Of a stretch of DNA of 64,000 nucleotides, positions 23,701 through 36,344 are shown in pieces. The DNA is from Hirudinaria manillensis (taxonomy: Eukaryota; Annelida; Clitellata; Hirudinida; Hirudinidae). The translations under genes and the position numbers were made by a program. The notes beneath the pieces are model-generated. The model ran no database searches, had not been told where the DNA came from, and worked only from the letters and a program-made list of their open reading frames with translations. Numbering within the stretch: position 1 is the first letter of the stretch; every line of letters starts with the position of its first letter. The DNA lies in contig CM067538.1 of NCBI GenBank assembly GCA_034509925.1, forward strand, positions 3,277,001-3,341,000, written 5' to 3'.

Positions 23701-26700
23701 TCCAGTAATCTGAATCACATCAGACCCATAACACTGCTAAATTCATAGGTAAAATATTTCTTAGCATGGCATCAAGGCTCACACACTGAAAGTTGAACCA
23801 GCATATGCAGAGTCATCAGTCCAAAAATAGAGGTAGTCCAGGCATACCTGGTAACATCAAGAACAACTCCATTATCTGTCAGTTTGTTTGAATGCAGATG
23901 AATCAGCAAAAGAAAAGATTTGTGCTGAGCACATGAATATAAAGAATATAGAAAGATAGAAAATATAAAAAAAAATAGTGGCAGGGTTAAAAAATGTGTC
24001 CTTTCCATATAAATCTCAGTAATTTCATAACAAAAACAAATGACGACAAACAATATAAAAACTAGCAATTTCTCTGGCTGCAATTAGTGGCCCTATTACA
24101 TTTAAAAAAAACCTAATTTGTCCATTTTATCGTTTTGTAAGAACATGGTTTCTTCATGGTTTCCAAACGATAAAAACGTCAAATAATTAATTTGAATAAA
24201 ACGCACTCAACGTGATAATGATATATTTCCCTCTTGGGGAAACAAAAAATATCAACCACAAATAAGATGATTTACTTAGCTATCTCCTAAACACAATGAA
24301 ATTCATTCCATGCCATAAATTCAAAGAAGACTTTAGAGCTCAAATGTCTATAGAGATCTATAACTGTTATTGGAAGGCCAAAGTTCAATTCTGACCAAGA
24401 GACTCAAAAAGATAAGCAACATAATTGATTTCAAATTTATATCCTATTAAATGATGAGTTTTGACATAGACCACTGAATTGCAATTAAATCTAATAATAA
24501 GAAAAACATTTTAAGAAATGAATTATCAAGTGAGATTTTTGATCATGATTTCTCCAAAATGTCATTATTTTGCCACTCTTCAATTATAGACAAGCCAGCC
24601 AAAATTTTCATAATATTTGAAGCATGTTTAGCTTGATGACAGAAATCAGGTTAATCTATTAAAAGATCTCAAGAATAAAGGATCTTGTAAAAATTCTGTC
24701 TACTCAGCAACCTGTAGTAATATAAAAACGTTAGAATATGCAAAATATGAGCAGATGGAAAGCATAATGAATTTCAAAATTTGGATGGTGAAGTTGGTAA
24801 GACTTTTGCAAGAAATTAAATTGTGAATACCTTTAGAAAACACCAAGAGAAAAACATTTTTTTCATTAGAAAAATGTTGCTTTGGGTAATAATGTTCATA
24901 ATAAAAATATGCAAATAAATTTTTTTTGCTGATAGAAATAGATAATTAGCATGATGGTTGAAATCTCCCCATTGTAAAAAGTCTATAGAATCATGATCAG
25001 TCTCTGAGATCACCTCATAGAAAATTAGCAAAAATTACACCATTGCATTCAGTAATCAATCTTCTTTAAATCCTTTTTTACTTTACAAAATTTTTAAATA
25101 ATGCCACAAAATTTAATTGCATCTCGAGGTCATGTTTTTGTCTCAAATCTATTCAAACACAATTCATTGATTGACTTATTTAGAATTGATGTTTATAACA
25201 ATGGTCCTGTTACAAAAGTCTTAAAACAAAATAATTGAATACAATGTTACAGGGAATACATTTGACATCATAGATGCTAGTGCATGTGTTGCTTCCTTGT
25301 CATGCCTAAGAGAGCCTTGCATGCACATTATGAAGGTTTTTGTGAAGGTACTTTTGATAAAGAGGTAGAGTTCTGTGAGTCAAACATTGTAAAATATTGT
25401 GAAACTAATGATCAAATTCATCACAAATGATGACACAATACATAAAAGAAGCCACTTGCGTGAGCAATGCAGAATGCAATGTAGAATGTGATACCATTGG
25501 ATGGTATTTATGCCATTGGTCTCCTTTTACCAATCAGAAATCAGGTTTAAAATGCAATAGCAGAAAACTTGTTTGGAACATAAAACATGAGTTCATTAAA
25601 AATAAAACTCATATGAAGTCTGGAAGTTGATGGTTTGTTGTTGAATCAAGTGAAAGGAATTGAAAACAAAGTAGTAAATTCCCTGTGTTCCCACAAGTCA
25701 AACAATCTTACTTAAAAATTTGGAAGGTTTCACAGAAAATAACCTAAAAGGCTGCCACAGCAAAATGTGTACACCATGGGTATAGCAAGCTATGTGTAGC
25801 ATGGATATAGCAACAATGACCTATATATTGATAGAAATTATTATGAACTGGATTTAAACTATTTCAAACCAGCATATGTTACTGGAAATGCCTCAGAAAT
25901 GAAGATTTTATGGGTGGCTCTCCACAATAGTAATTGACTATGTTGTTAGTTGCTGCCAGTGCCTAAGTCACATGGAGATAATGTGGTGTATTTACAACTA
26001 ATTTCACAGTTAAACTAAAGAATGACTCTCATTCAATTATATATAAAATATTCAGTTACACTCTTTTCAAGAAAAGGTATACATTTCTCCCCTGCTTGAG
26101 AATTCTGACTTTATGGCTGAGAAAAAAGTTTTCTAGGACCTCATGGATAGGCCAGGGGAGCAGGTGCACCAAATATTTGCAAAGTTCATTAGCCAATGTA
26201 AATGTAAAGACATCACCAGATTTGAATGCAACAGGACATACTTAACCAGAAGGTCAACAGGTATTTGTGGGTCACACAATTGCAACTTCATGCTGCATTT
26301 GGATAGAGGAGTAACATATAAGCAGATTTCCATGAAAATATTATAAGCAATTTGCTTTGTTCTTTAGAAGGTATCAAAACAGCTATGTACTATGGGGAAT
26401 GCAACAGAGAAACCAATGGTTACTTTACCATTGTTGTAGACAGGTAAAAGGAGTGGTAGATGAATGGACAAAACTGGAAACAAAAGCACCCTCAAAATCT
26501 ACTTAAAGAGAACAAAAATTGGCAATTATTAAACCATGCTATTGATTTAATTTCAAAAGAGCCTATTTATTCAATTTTCCAAATAGCCAGAGGTTATAAA
26601 ACATCAAATTGTTATATTTCATTTTCTAAACCCCAAGCTAATGTGCCACATCTCACTTTGTGTATAATTGTATGTACCTTCAAATGGTTTACAAGCTGAA

Positions 26701-27145
26701 GAAATTTGGCTTTTTAAAACCTACAGTCAACGCAACAAATTGCTGATGTAATTTAACTTTACATAATGAACTTTTCTGTATCATTGTATGAAAAGATAGG
26801 GGTGTAAATTTTATCCAATTTATTTGTATAAGCTTTTACAATAAAAATAAGCCATAAATGAAAAGAAAGTTAATAAATTATGTTTAACAGTAAAGTACTG
26901 CCATGCAATCAAGCAACATTAGTTCACTGTTTTAAGCAAAACTTTGGAGTGTATTTTTCACGCCCAATCCATATGATTATTACATTTAGAACACATCTAA
27001 AAGCATTCTAGTTGCTGTTTGGAAACTATGAAAAGCCCTCTGAAGAGAAAATTTCAAATCCATTAAAATATCGAAACACCATCTGAAAAATTAAACATTT
27101 TGATACCTACCTCCTTTTCAATTTTGTTTTAATTCCGAAACCCAT
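17800..27145 (-). CDS. HIF1A: Hypoxia-inducible factor alpha subunit (bHLH-PAS)
   Basis: Oxygen-regulated transcription factor that pairs with ARNT. Exons: 27145-27111, 22891-22704, 21005-20839, 20720-20567, 20498-20407, 20335-20130, 19773-19667, 19370-19223, 19003-18657, 18590-18532, 18428-18351, 18282-18209, 18064-17800; 1920 nt, 639 residues, all phases agree. The basic region (EKRKEKSRDAARTRRSRE) and helix-loop-helix lie at about residues 12-70. PAS-A (about 85-215) contains GHSVFDFVHPCDHSEL. PAS-B (about 240-360) contains MDMKFIYCDDG, LGYSPEQLIG and KSGGYAWVETQASL. A degradation-domain core MRAPFIPMDD puts the hydroxylatable proline at 536. No C-terminal FIH-type asparagine domain is visible; instead DYDFPIF and DYDIPISF occur near the end. 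It is shorter than human HIF-1 alpha (826). Which vertebrate paralogue it matches cannot be decided, so the symbol is generic. Intron 1 is 4.2 kb and carries a LINE relic. Confidence 0.9.
22892..27110 (-). other. First intron of HIF alpha
   Basis: 4.2-kb intron between the 35-base first coding exon and the bHLH exon, with donor GTAGGT. Apart from the LINE fragment at 23658-23890 it contains short open frames (for example 25427-25630 and 26143-26346) that I cannot assign. They may be further decayed repeats. Confidence 0.55.
23658..23890 (+). mobile_element. Degenerate LINE reverse-transcriptase fragment
   Basis: The + strand of HIF intron 1 encodes WKKAEDVHIPKEKD and then IRPITLLN before a stop. 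A shifted frame then gives GKIFLSMASRL and, further on, a PGIPGNIKNN-like segment. This order (IPK.KD, RPI.LLN, GKIF.....RL, GIPG) is the start of the reverse-transcriptase domain of non-LTR retrotransposons. Stops and frameshifts show an old, dead copy in antisense to the host gene. Its limits cannot be seen and it may begin near 23440. Confidence 0.6.
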
Positions 27146-28269
27146 CGACGAAACTACAAGCTAAAACTCCCTAACCAAAAACGTCAACAGTCCGCAGTAA
27201 TGGCAAACAGGCACCCGCAAATTAAAATACAACCTGCATTCTCACTCTTGTGGAAATTCTAAAAGTTATTACAATTAAAACAATTGAATTATTAATGCAA
27301 TTTTTGCATTGCATAACTAAAGTTATAAAACTTCTAAATAATTAATTTCCCTATAACTTCAAACGGCACTCGTATTACCAGAACAAAAGATGAAAGCCTT
27401 GAACCAGGATTTCAAGACACTTGTTATTCATGATGGGAGGAGCTTCACCCACGATTGGATATGTTCTCTAAACCGCGAAATAGAATCCAAATAATCGCAG
27501 TTATGCATCAAACTTTACTAGAATTTAGTTTGATCTCGATACTCGAAATAGGTATATCGTAGTAGGGACAGAGGCAATACCGTGGTAGCGTAGGTATTAA
27601 ACACCGCAAAAATGGAAGATTAATGTTGATTGGCTCCCGCGGGGATGGAAATCAATGCAGCAGGGTTACCGCGGGCATTACCTTCGTGGAATTAACGCGG
27701 AAATTAACTTTTTTTTACCAATGGATGAGTGAACATAATCTCACTGTTTACCATAAATCACGCAGCACCTGCTACGATATCACGACAGGAATGGCATTAT
27801 ATCAGATGTAAATGACAGCCCATAAAATTTTAGGCGGGCATCTCCCCTCGCCATACGAAATATTAAAAACTTTTTCGCAATGGCAGGCCGAATAAACAAG
27901 GAAGCACGGCCAAATGGAATAAGACGCGGATTGCGGCACGCCGCTCAATCGTGATCGTAACTGACGTCGCGATAATTTCATTTATGAGGAACGCACACAT
28001 CAGAAAACTAAGTGTTTGTCATAACAGTATAATTCTTGCTGGAGACCAATAGGAAAATACGTTAAACGAAAGGGTTACCCCAAGGTCCATAGAGGGCTAA
28101 ATATGGATCACCAAGCATCCCTATTCAACCCAAATCTTCCAACGTTACACCGCGTCTTCAGCGACCGTCTCTCAACCTTTTAGTTAAGCTTTTTTGATTT
28201 GACAAAATTAATTTAACTGTTCATATCGAAAGTTTCGTTAAACATCACTTGCATATTGCAACTCAAGTC
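27146..28269. promoter_or_regulatory. Upstream region of HIF alpha
   Basis: The 1.1 kb between the HIF alpha start and the NUP107 3' end is noticeably richer in CG dinucleotides than its surroundings, mainly at 27540-28000. An inverted CCAAT box (ATTGG on the plus strand, 27629-27633) sits in a GC-rich patch about 485 bp upstream of the HIF ATG, oriented for the minus strand. The transcription start is not visible. Confidence 0.4.
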
Positions 28270-28275
28270 TTTATT
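28270..28275 (-). terminator. Poly(A) signal for NUP107
   Basis: AATAAA on the minus strand, 93 bases after the NUP107 stop. Confidence 0.5.
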
Positions 28276-28367
28276 TTTAGCAATGAGTGTACTCCAAACC
28301 AACTTATGCAGTAAGCTGTCAGCTCTGAACAGCTACGAACCTTCCAAAAGCTATATCAACGAAAACT

Positions 28368-31300
28368 TCAATAGATCAAATGACCAATAGCATCCATCTG
28401 CAGATTGAGTGAGTTTATAGATGAAGATATGAGCTCATGTGAAAAGCTCTCCAGTTCCTCCATACTGAAGACCTGCATTTACATATTAACATCAACTGAA
28501 GTTATCCTGTTAACAGTTAAACTAGAACTTACCTTGTAGAGTTGATGGTGCTCAGACATCAGCAGGTCATAAAGTTGTCCACATTCCTCAAATCTCTCCA
28601 TAGAATGGTATATAGTTTGTAGTAAGGTGAACAAAAATGGCAGGCACACCTGCCTCAGAAGATTCATTTCTTTCTTCCTTGTACTAAAGTCTTCTTCCTG
28701 CTGATAACATCACATTAAATTCAAAATATTTGGCAATGGCATTTCTGCAACAATACTTACATCCTCTTGATCAACCATCCATCCTCCATCTGCAAAATGC
28801 AGAACCTCCTTTATTCTTGAGATAGAATTCTGATGGGAAAACAAAAACAATCAAAAGACAAATAATTGGTTACTGTCCATTATTCTGAATACATACATTT
28901 GCCAGACTGTTAAGAGATTTTTTCCAATTTCCTAAGTTGGCATCATATGACCTCATCATATGCTCATATAAAACCTTATCAACCAGCTTTCCATTTGAAT
29001 TGGAAGTATTAGGCTTGTTTGGTGCTCCAGCATGGAACTGGTCAAACCATTGGGAGAAAGATTCCTGAGCTTCCTGCAGTCATTTCAGAACATGAAGTGA
29101 ACATGACCAATCAAACCTAGGCTTCTTTTAACTTACCAAATAAGCAGAGACGCACATAAATTCCCGTATCGTGTTTTTGGCATCAGCAGATAAACACCTA
29201 GACTGAAAGCAAATGTTAATTGACAACATATGAAATCAAAAGATTCAAGAAACATGAAATGGTAAAACATCATATGTGAGAGGTCACCTGAGAGCTTTGA
29301 ATTTTTATGATTAATTCAATTGAATTCCTGGGAATAAGCTTCATCAACTTGTTGCAGGCATTGATTTTCTTGAAGCCTTTTCAATCACAATTTGTACATT
29401 AAAATGATGAATATACTGAAATTTCAGTAGTGCCAGACTTACTAATAAACTTTCTAAATAAAGCATTGGATTGTTGCACGGCTTCTAGTCTCCAGCCATC
29501 ACCTAACAATAACCACTCTATGGAACTAATTTTTGTAAGATCATCCTGAAATTAAAGAAAAGAAACACTTAAAACTATGAAATGTAATAAAATGCTTATA
29601 ACCATATAGAATCATTGCTCTCCATTATTTTATAAACATTTTCTAAAACTAATGTATTTCAAAACTGAGGCAGGCATAAAATGTTTTGAAAATAAATTCA
29701 ACAAATATAATAAAATGGAGCAAATGATTCTAGGCATAAAAGCTTAAATTAAGTCCAGATTCAAACCTCATCCACATCTTGGCAAAGAAGTGAATTAAAG
29801 ACATTCTTGTCAGCAGAAGTTGCATCTTTGCACATGTTATGGACGACAGTCAAAGCAATCATTTTTGTGTTCAAGCCTGCATCATCTGCCAACTCCATGC
29901 AACGTTTTCGACTTTCAGACTCCTTAATACCTGTAAAGAAATTCATGTCAAGAATCTAATTCGAACAGAATTTGATTAAACTTTAAAAAATTCAAACTTA
30001 TTAAGTGAATAATGACCTTCAAGAAACTTTGCATATGTTAAAATTTGCAAATCTGCCGGCAGGTAGGACGTGTAAATGGCAATCAGTTCAATCTGCTTAG
30101 TTTCAATCAACCAATTCACATAACAAGAAATAATTGTTGCTTCCTGCTGGCTCTGCAAAAGAAAACAAATACATTGCATCTTACAAAAACTTAAATATCA
30201 ATGGCAAGTTACAATGACTTACTGGAAAAGAAACCCCATAGTTTTTGAAAAAGAGTAGCAAATGTGTCATGAACCTCATAAGGATTGAATGAGGCTTCAA
30301 TGTGTCCTCCTCACACCATTTGCTCATGCATTCCACCAAAACTGAACAGATAATTAATTTAGAATGACATCAAGATTAATGTTTCGTTTGCAAATAAAAA
30401 GCCTACTTTCTATTTGATCGAGGATAATGAACTTCTGTATTATGTTGAATCTGTGCTGACATTGCTTTTTAATTTCCTGTTAATTAAAATAAATGACTTT
30501 ATTGAAAAGACTGGTTTCATTAAATCATTTAAAAGCTCAATATAAAAACCTCATTAGATGTTGAATCAATCTCACAAAATATCTCTTCAAAATTAAGCCT
30601 GAAACAATTACTTATTTATAATATTTATTTCTTATATGATGTGGTACTTATATGAATGTAAAAGATGATCATCAACTAACAACTTTACTTGGAGATCATT
30701 TGGCACTGGTTCAGGAAACTTATTAAATGTGAGAGACACTGCGATGTGACTCTCAAGCTTCTGATCAACAAAAACCTTCATGTAAGCCCAAAGATATTCA
30801 TGCCATGACTTACAAGCAGGCAATAAATTCTTTAGATGGCAACTTAAAGAGGCATAAACAGCTCTCTCAACTGTGGAAATTTTATCCTGAAATGATTTGC
30901 AGATGATTAGATCTCTGTTCTAGTTACACTCAAATAGCATTGAATTAAAACAATTCCCAACATTATCAGCCATTTTCCAACATGTATTTCTCCAGAGATT
31001 CCTAAAATGATTGCCTTCAGTGTTCTGTATGACTCCGCCCGGTCCAAGAGACTTGATATTTGGATCGTGAAACAATTTCCAACCTTGCAACGTTACTGCT
31101 CTCCATGGTTGGCCTGTCTGCTCACAAACCTTGCAAGCCTTCAAAGGATCATTCATTTGAGAGAATGCATCTTAACAATTCTTACTCGAAGTTACCCATT
31201 GAATTCTACCAAAATTAAGCATTCTAAAATAATGATAATATCAAGAATCTAATTATTTAAATTTAATATTTGAATCACAGAACAAATTTGTAAAAAAATG

Positions 31301-32941
31301 CCAATATAGAAAGATATCATGAACTTTTGATTTACTAACTTCATCTAGCTGCCCGGATTTTATGCAAGAAAATAAATAAGAAAGTAATCTGTCTTCATCG
31401 TCACCATCAATTCCACTGAGATTTTTATTCTGCCTGATAGGTCCGTCGGGATCCTTGACGATATCATGTGGTTAGAAATTATATAAGTTATTGCAAATCA
31501 AGGTAATATCCTATACATTGCCATAGCTTTATTTCATCCTCATTATGAAGTAAATCCCATTTGCTCACCAATTCAGTAACAAGGTTTCCATGATTAAGAA
31601 TCCCATTTTCCCTATGTAGCAGCAAGTGAAGAGTGTTTTCCATGCTTTAGAAAATATTACAAGAATTCCATTAGATTCATACAAATTATTAGGAGCAAAA
31701 AAGTTTGCTTTTTTTTTATTTCAATTATTGTAAAATATGAACAAGAACTCCAACCTAGACCCTTGTTCGCATAAGAATTCCGTGTTGAACTGTTCTTCAT
31801 TTTGGCATCTAAACTGGAATTCAAGCCAATCGATGACCACCTGAAACATTAAGAATTGTCCAAAGTCCAAAATTGGGTTCTCATTTAATATTATTTTATG
31901 CTACCAATTTTAATGTACCTGTGCTTGTCTCAACATACAGTTTTCACTGAAGAGGTGGGCCATAATATCTTTTTCACTATCTTTTATATCCTGGCATTGA
32001 AAATGTGGCTTCTCTGAGCAACTAACAAAAAAGGCAAACACCTAAAAACCTTTACTTACAACATGAGTTGCAAAGTCATCAGCATTCCTTTGATCAGAAT
32101 ATAATCTTTCTCTATACAAGGCTTGAACTAGCATCCAAGTATAATATTCTGCTGAAGTTAGGCTCATCAATTGGTCCATCTTCACTTTCCTTCAGATAAA
32201 TAGATTTTATCCCATTAAAAACAAATCTCATAAAAAATTATCAAAAAAATTAATAAAATAATTATTAAAGTAGATCTATTAGAATGTATTAAAGTGATTG
32301 TCTTACAAAATTATAATGTAAAGAAATTTTATGCTGTTCATTAAGGCTTACTTGCTAGGAATTGGGTAGAGTAATGATGAGAAATTTTTAAGAACGTCCA
32401 TCATTTCACCGCAAATTCCTTTATAATTCTCAAGAAGCGTAAAAATATCCATATGTGATGCCATCATGGTTTTCATAAAGGCATGCAGCATCTCTTGTTC
32501 TGTCACAATGAAATAATACAATTTATTATGATTCCAATTTATAATTAGATACTATCACAAATATTAATGAAATAAAACCAAAATAAGAACATATTTTGTG
32601 GTATAAACATACCACAAATATCCTCATCATCAGCCTTTTGTATCAAACTGTGCTTTAAAGACAGCATAGATTCACCCATCTGTAAGTTTTTAAATGTTAT
32701 AAATCAATGTATAGTTTGAACAAAATAGTGTCATTAAAAATCATTCTTTGGCATACTAAGTGAGTTTCAGAGGACATTAAGGACAAGTCAATGTTCTCTT
32801 TTGATCTGAAGTTTGATATATTGGCAGAACCTTTAAAAAAAATTGCCAGATTTGCAGATATTAGCTAAAGGGCAGTACATAAAAGACAAAATTACATTTT
32901 GTGGAACTTTCTAAATTGAAAAAGGAATCCTGATCTTCCAT
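28368..32941 (-). CDS. NUP107: Nucleoporin 107
   Basis: Scaffold nucleoporin of the Y-shaped NUP107-160 complex. Exons: 32941-32896, 32830-32757, 32679-32613, 32499-32352, 32189-32060, 31990-31919, 31840-31755, 31644-31569, 31453-31336, 31170-30962, 30886-30681, 30598-30550, 30476-30407, 30341-30223, 30152-30017, 29930-29767, 29545-29443, 29376-29288, 29202-29137, 29073-28897, 28829-28761, 28700-28533, 28472-28368. The total is 2547 nt, 848 residues (human 925), phases consistent. Diagnostic matches to human include ENTLHLLLH, GQPWRAVTLQGWKLFHDPN, LLRFMTHL-like MRFMTHLLLFF, FLEGIKESESRKRCMELA, HFADGGWMVD and SEHHQLYKV. The N-terminal unstructured region is short compared with human. A few donors (GTCATT, GTTGGA, GTTGGG) are weak and were set by phase and homology. 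It starts head-to-head with EIF4A3. Confidence 0.92.
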
Positions 32942-34927
32942 TGCAAATTATTCTGAATCAAAATAAATGTATATGGCGTTTAATTACCAACCTATCTAAC
33001 AAATACTTCCGAAACAATTTAACAAGCGTGTAGCTTTAGTTAGGTTTTCGCTTAGGAAATACTCTGCCGAAAATGGAGGTATAATTTAGTTGGATGCCAG
33101 TCAGCGCCAATATAAAGTAAACATTCACAGAACTTTTAGCTTTGAGCAAGAGAAACCTAAACATACACTCACGAGCTCCAAATTCAAATGCGCCAAGTGA
33201 GTCGAAAAACAAAAACATTATACAAAAGACAAATCTTTCGTTGATATATCTATTGAAGAGATTAATAGTAACAGCATTTTAATTAATAAATAATTCATGG
33301 ATAATAATTGTTTTCTGCACTTCTAATTTGCTTTTAATAAAAATGTTATTGCAAGATGTCACTTGTCTAGCTAATTAATCTTAAGTTGACTTCAGGAGTT
33401 CCCGAAATATTTTGGATTTACTTAAGAAACTTATCAAATAAAAATTAAAAAATACTTCGATGTGATTTTATAAAACAAAAACTCTTAAGATCGGCTTTCA
33501 TTAATTATTTTTTTAGGTATGCCAACTTATCATAGCGAAGTGCAGCCACCCGAACATTAGCGGCCCAGTAAAGTTGCTGCTAAAAAGTGAATCTTTTCCT
33601 TGATAGATTTTTATTTGTTAAAAACAATTTCGGCAATTGCAATGTTACAAAACGATCTCTTCGTTTACTTGTCATGACTTTCTCGTTCGCCCCAGATTCT
33701 GGTCTCTAAGAAGGTAAAATGTTGTTTCAATTTGACTCTGAAATTGACCCTGATAATTTGGACACCTCATTCAAAGAAATTATTGATTAGAGACCTGTGC
33801 GGCCCAGTCCTCTAAAGCTCGTCAAAACCCGGGCCAGGCCAAACCTCAGACAAATGTGCGGGCTCTGGGCCGGGGCGTTAAATGTTTCGAAGCGGGCTTT
33901 GACGGGCCATTATGTTCTCAACTCAGATTTGCATATTTTACTTTGGGGAAAACTAAAATAAAGGCTTATAGCCTTTCTAGTTCGATTCAACCTTCTAGAA
34001 ATCTCAGAAAATGATGCACTTTAAAGGCAAGAATTTGTAAATTGTTCATATCATTAAATGTTTTTCTACCACAGCATCACGTTCAAGAATGCAGGGCGAA
34101 GCTGGAGCGGTGGATTTGCAACCCCTTCTTGCGTGGTAACAACAGGTTCTTCGGCCCTTGAATCCTGCTCAAATTTGGCCTGAATTAATTTTTATATGTT
34201 GGAGCTTATCTGGGGTTCAGAGATTAACTTTTTAAAACATGGAAAATATGGATTGCACGGTGTTGGAAAATGGTATTTTCCATATGTATTTATAATATTT
34301 TAAGGGTTCATTAAAAATTCTTACATTTTCATTTGTTGGTGTTACAATACAACTAAGTGATTGAATGTAGCAGAGTCATTACCAATGGTAACGTTGCCTA
34401 ACGAACTCATTTATCGATCGACGTATATCATCAGTTATATTTCTTTATTACGATATGGTATAATATAACATAGTCATATTTCTTTCCTATTATTTTCGCA
34501 TTGCCATTAGTTTTGCTTCACCAAAAATTTTTTTTTAAAAGAAATCTCGCCCATCTATATTATGAACCCGTAGTCATAAAACCCAGTATCATCAAATACT
34601 TGGACCTACAACTTTCGAAATGGATGAAAGGGTTATGAATCGAAAAACTATCATTGGAATCAGAAAACTGAAATCATCGGCCTTATTTATTGATCATACT
34701 TTTAGTATGATTCCCATACGCTATATTAATGTGATTTTTATTATAAACAATTACCGTTACATCAATTTTTACTTTATTAAATTTAAAATTTTATTTATAA
34801 GGTATAATAAATATTAGTGATATTATAATATTTTAAATCTTTGAATTACTATGAAAACTTTTAGTGAATCGATCGTTGTTTTTGGGTTGGTGGCCATACT
34901 ATTGCGATTTACGTTTGTTTCGATCGC
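32942..34927. promoter_or_regulatory. Intergenic region between NUP107 and EIF4A3
   Basis: Two-kilobase spacer between divergent genes. It holds a partial hAT-like repeat at 33788-33950 and otherwise only short, unconvincing open frames. Promoters of both genes must lie here but no clear motif was seen. Confidence 0.5.
33788..33950 (+). repeat. Partial copy of the hAT-like family seen at 3816
   Basis: It begins TAGAGACCTGTGCGGCCC and then matches the left part of the 3816-4440 element: ACCTCAGACAAATG, CGGGC, GCGTT, TTTC, GGGCTTTG and TTCTCAACTCAGATTTGCA occur in the same order and spacing. I see no matching right end, so it is a truncated or internally deleted copy. Confidence 0.65.
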
Positions 34928-36344
34928 ATGTCTTCAAATATGGCTTCGAAGCGCAAATCAGGCATGCTGGAGGATTTACGAAATGTTGAATTTGAAACTT
35001 CTGAAGAAGTCGATGCACTTCCCACATTTGATTCGATGGGCTTGAGAGAAGATCTTCTCAGAGGAATATATGCTTACGGTAAGATTACGGAACAATGCTG
35101 GACTATTCGTACTTAGAATCAATTTACAGGTTTTTTAATTGGTTGTTAGATAGTATGAAAAAGTGATATTAACGAATGGTATTTTTATGATTGTTATGTT
35201 AAAATCGTTTCAGGTTTTGAAAAACCATCGGCAATTCAACAAAGAGCCATCAAGCCAATTGTAAAGGGCAGGGACGTCATTGCTCAAGCACAATCTGGAA
35301 CAGGAAAAACGGCGACATTCTCAATCTCAATTTTGCAGAACATTGATACTCAGCTAAGAGAGACCCAGGCACTTGTGCTTTCACCAACTAGAGAACTTGC
35401 CACTCAGATTCAGAAAGTTTTGTTAGCATTGGGAGATTACATGAACATACAATGTCATGCATGCATTGGAGGTACAAATGTTGGAGAGGACATCAGAAAA
35501 CTTGATTATGGACAACATGTTGTTTCTGGAACTCCTGGAAGAGTATTTGACATGATTAGAAGGAGAAATTTGAGAACAAGAGCAATCAAAATGCTTGTGC
35601 TGGATGAAGCTGATGAGATGTTGAACAAAGGGTTCAAGGAGCAGATATATGATGTTTATAGATATCTCCCACCAGGAACACAAGTTGTTCTTATTTCAGC
35701 CACTCTCCCGCATGAAATCTTGGAAATGACCAGCAAATTTATGACTGATCCTATCAGAATACTTGTGAAACGTGACGAGTTGACTCTGGAAGGATTGAAG
35801 CAGTATTTTGTTGCAGTTGAAAGAGAAGAGTGGAAATTTGAGACATTGACAGATTTGTATGATACTCTGACGATTACCCAAGCAGTGATATTTTGCAACA
35901 CTAAGAGAAAGGTTGAATGGCTAACTGAAAAGATGAGGGGAAACAATTTTACAGTTTCAAACATGCACGGTGACATGCCACAAAAAGAGAGAGAAGCCGT
36001 CATGAAGGAGTTTAGAAGTGGAGCGAGTCGTGTTCTGATCACAACAGACATTTGGGCCAGAGGAATTGATGTCCAGCAGGTAGCTTTGGTCATTAACTAT
36101 GATCTCCCAAACAACAGAGAGTTATACATACACAGGTAAGCATGTGTAAGAGTTTCATTTTTGTAATTATTGTTGATTGACCCATTAATTTTCTTGTAGA
36201 ATTGGAAGATCAGGAAGGTTTGGTAGGAAGGGTGTTGCCATAAATTTTGTCAAGAATGATGACATAAGAATTTTGAGAGACATTGAACAATATTACAGCA
36301 CCCAAATAGATGAGATGCCCATGAAAGTTGAAGATCTTATTTGA
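34928..36344 (+). CDS. EIF4A3: Eukaryotic initiation factor 4A-III, DEAD-box helicase of the exon junction complex
   Basis: RNA helicase that clamps onto spliced mRNA as the core of the exon junction complex with MAGOH, Y14 and CASC3. Exons 34928-35078, 35214-36135, 36200-36344; 1218 nt, 405 residues (human 411). All DEAD-box motifs are present: Q motif ([12 protein letters not shown], from residue 52), motif I AQSGTGKT (76-83), PTRELA (from 108), TPGR, DEAD (181-184), SAT (212-214), [15 protein letters not shown] and [13 protein letters not shown]. The N-terminal [20 protein letters not shown] stretch and the C-terminus MPMKVEDLI identify 4A-III rather than 4A-I. A second in-frame ATG at residue 5 is a possible alternative start. 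It has only two introns, whereas its neighbours have many. Confidence 0.96.

Noticed and set aside
33966-33996. tRNA B-box-like word AGTTCGATTCA
   Set aside because: No A box at the right distance and no cloverleaf could be drawn. No tRNA gene was recognised anywhere in the window.
35656-36093. 145-codon frame antisense to EIF4A3
   Set aside because: Shadow of the conserved helicase exon; no family and no context of its own.
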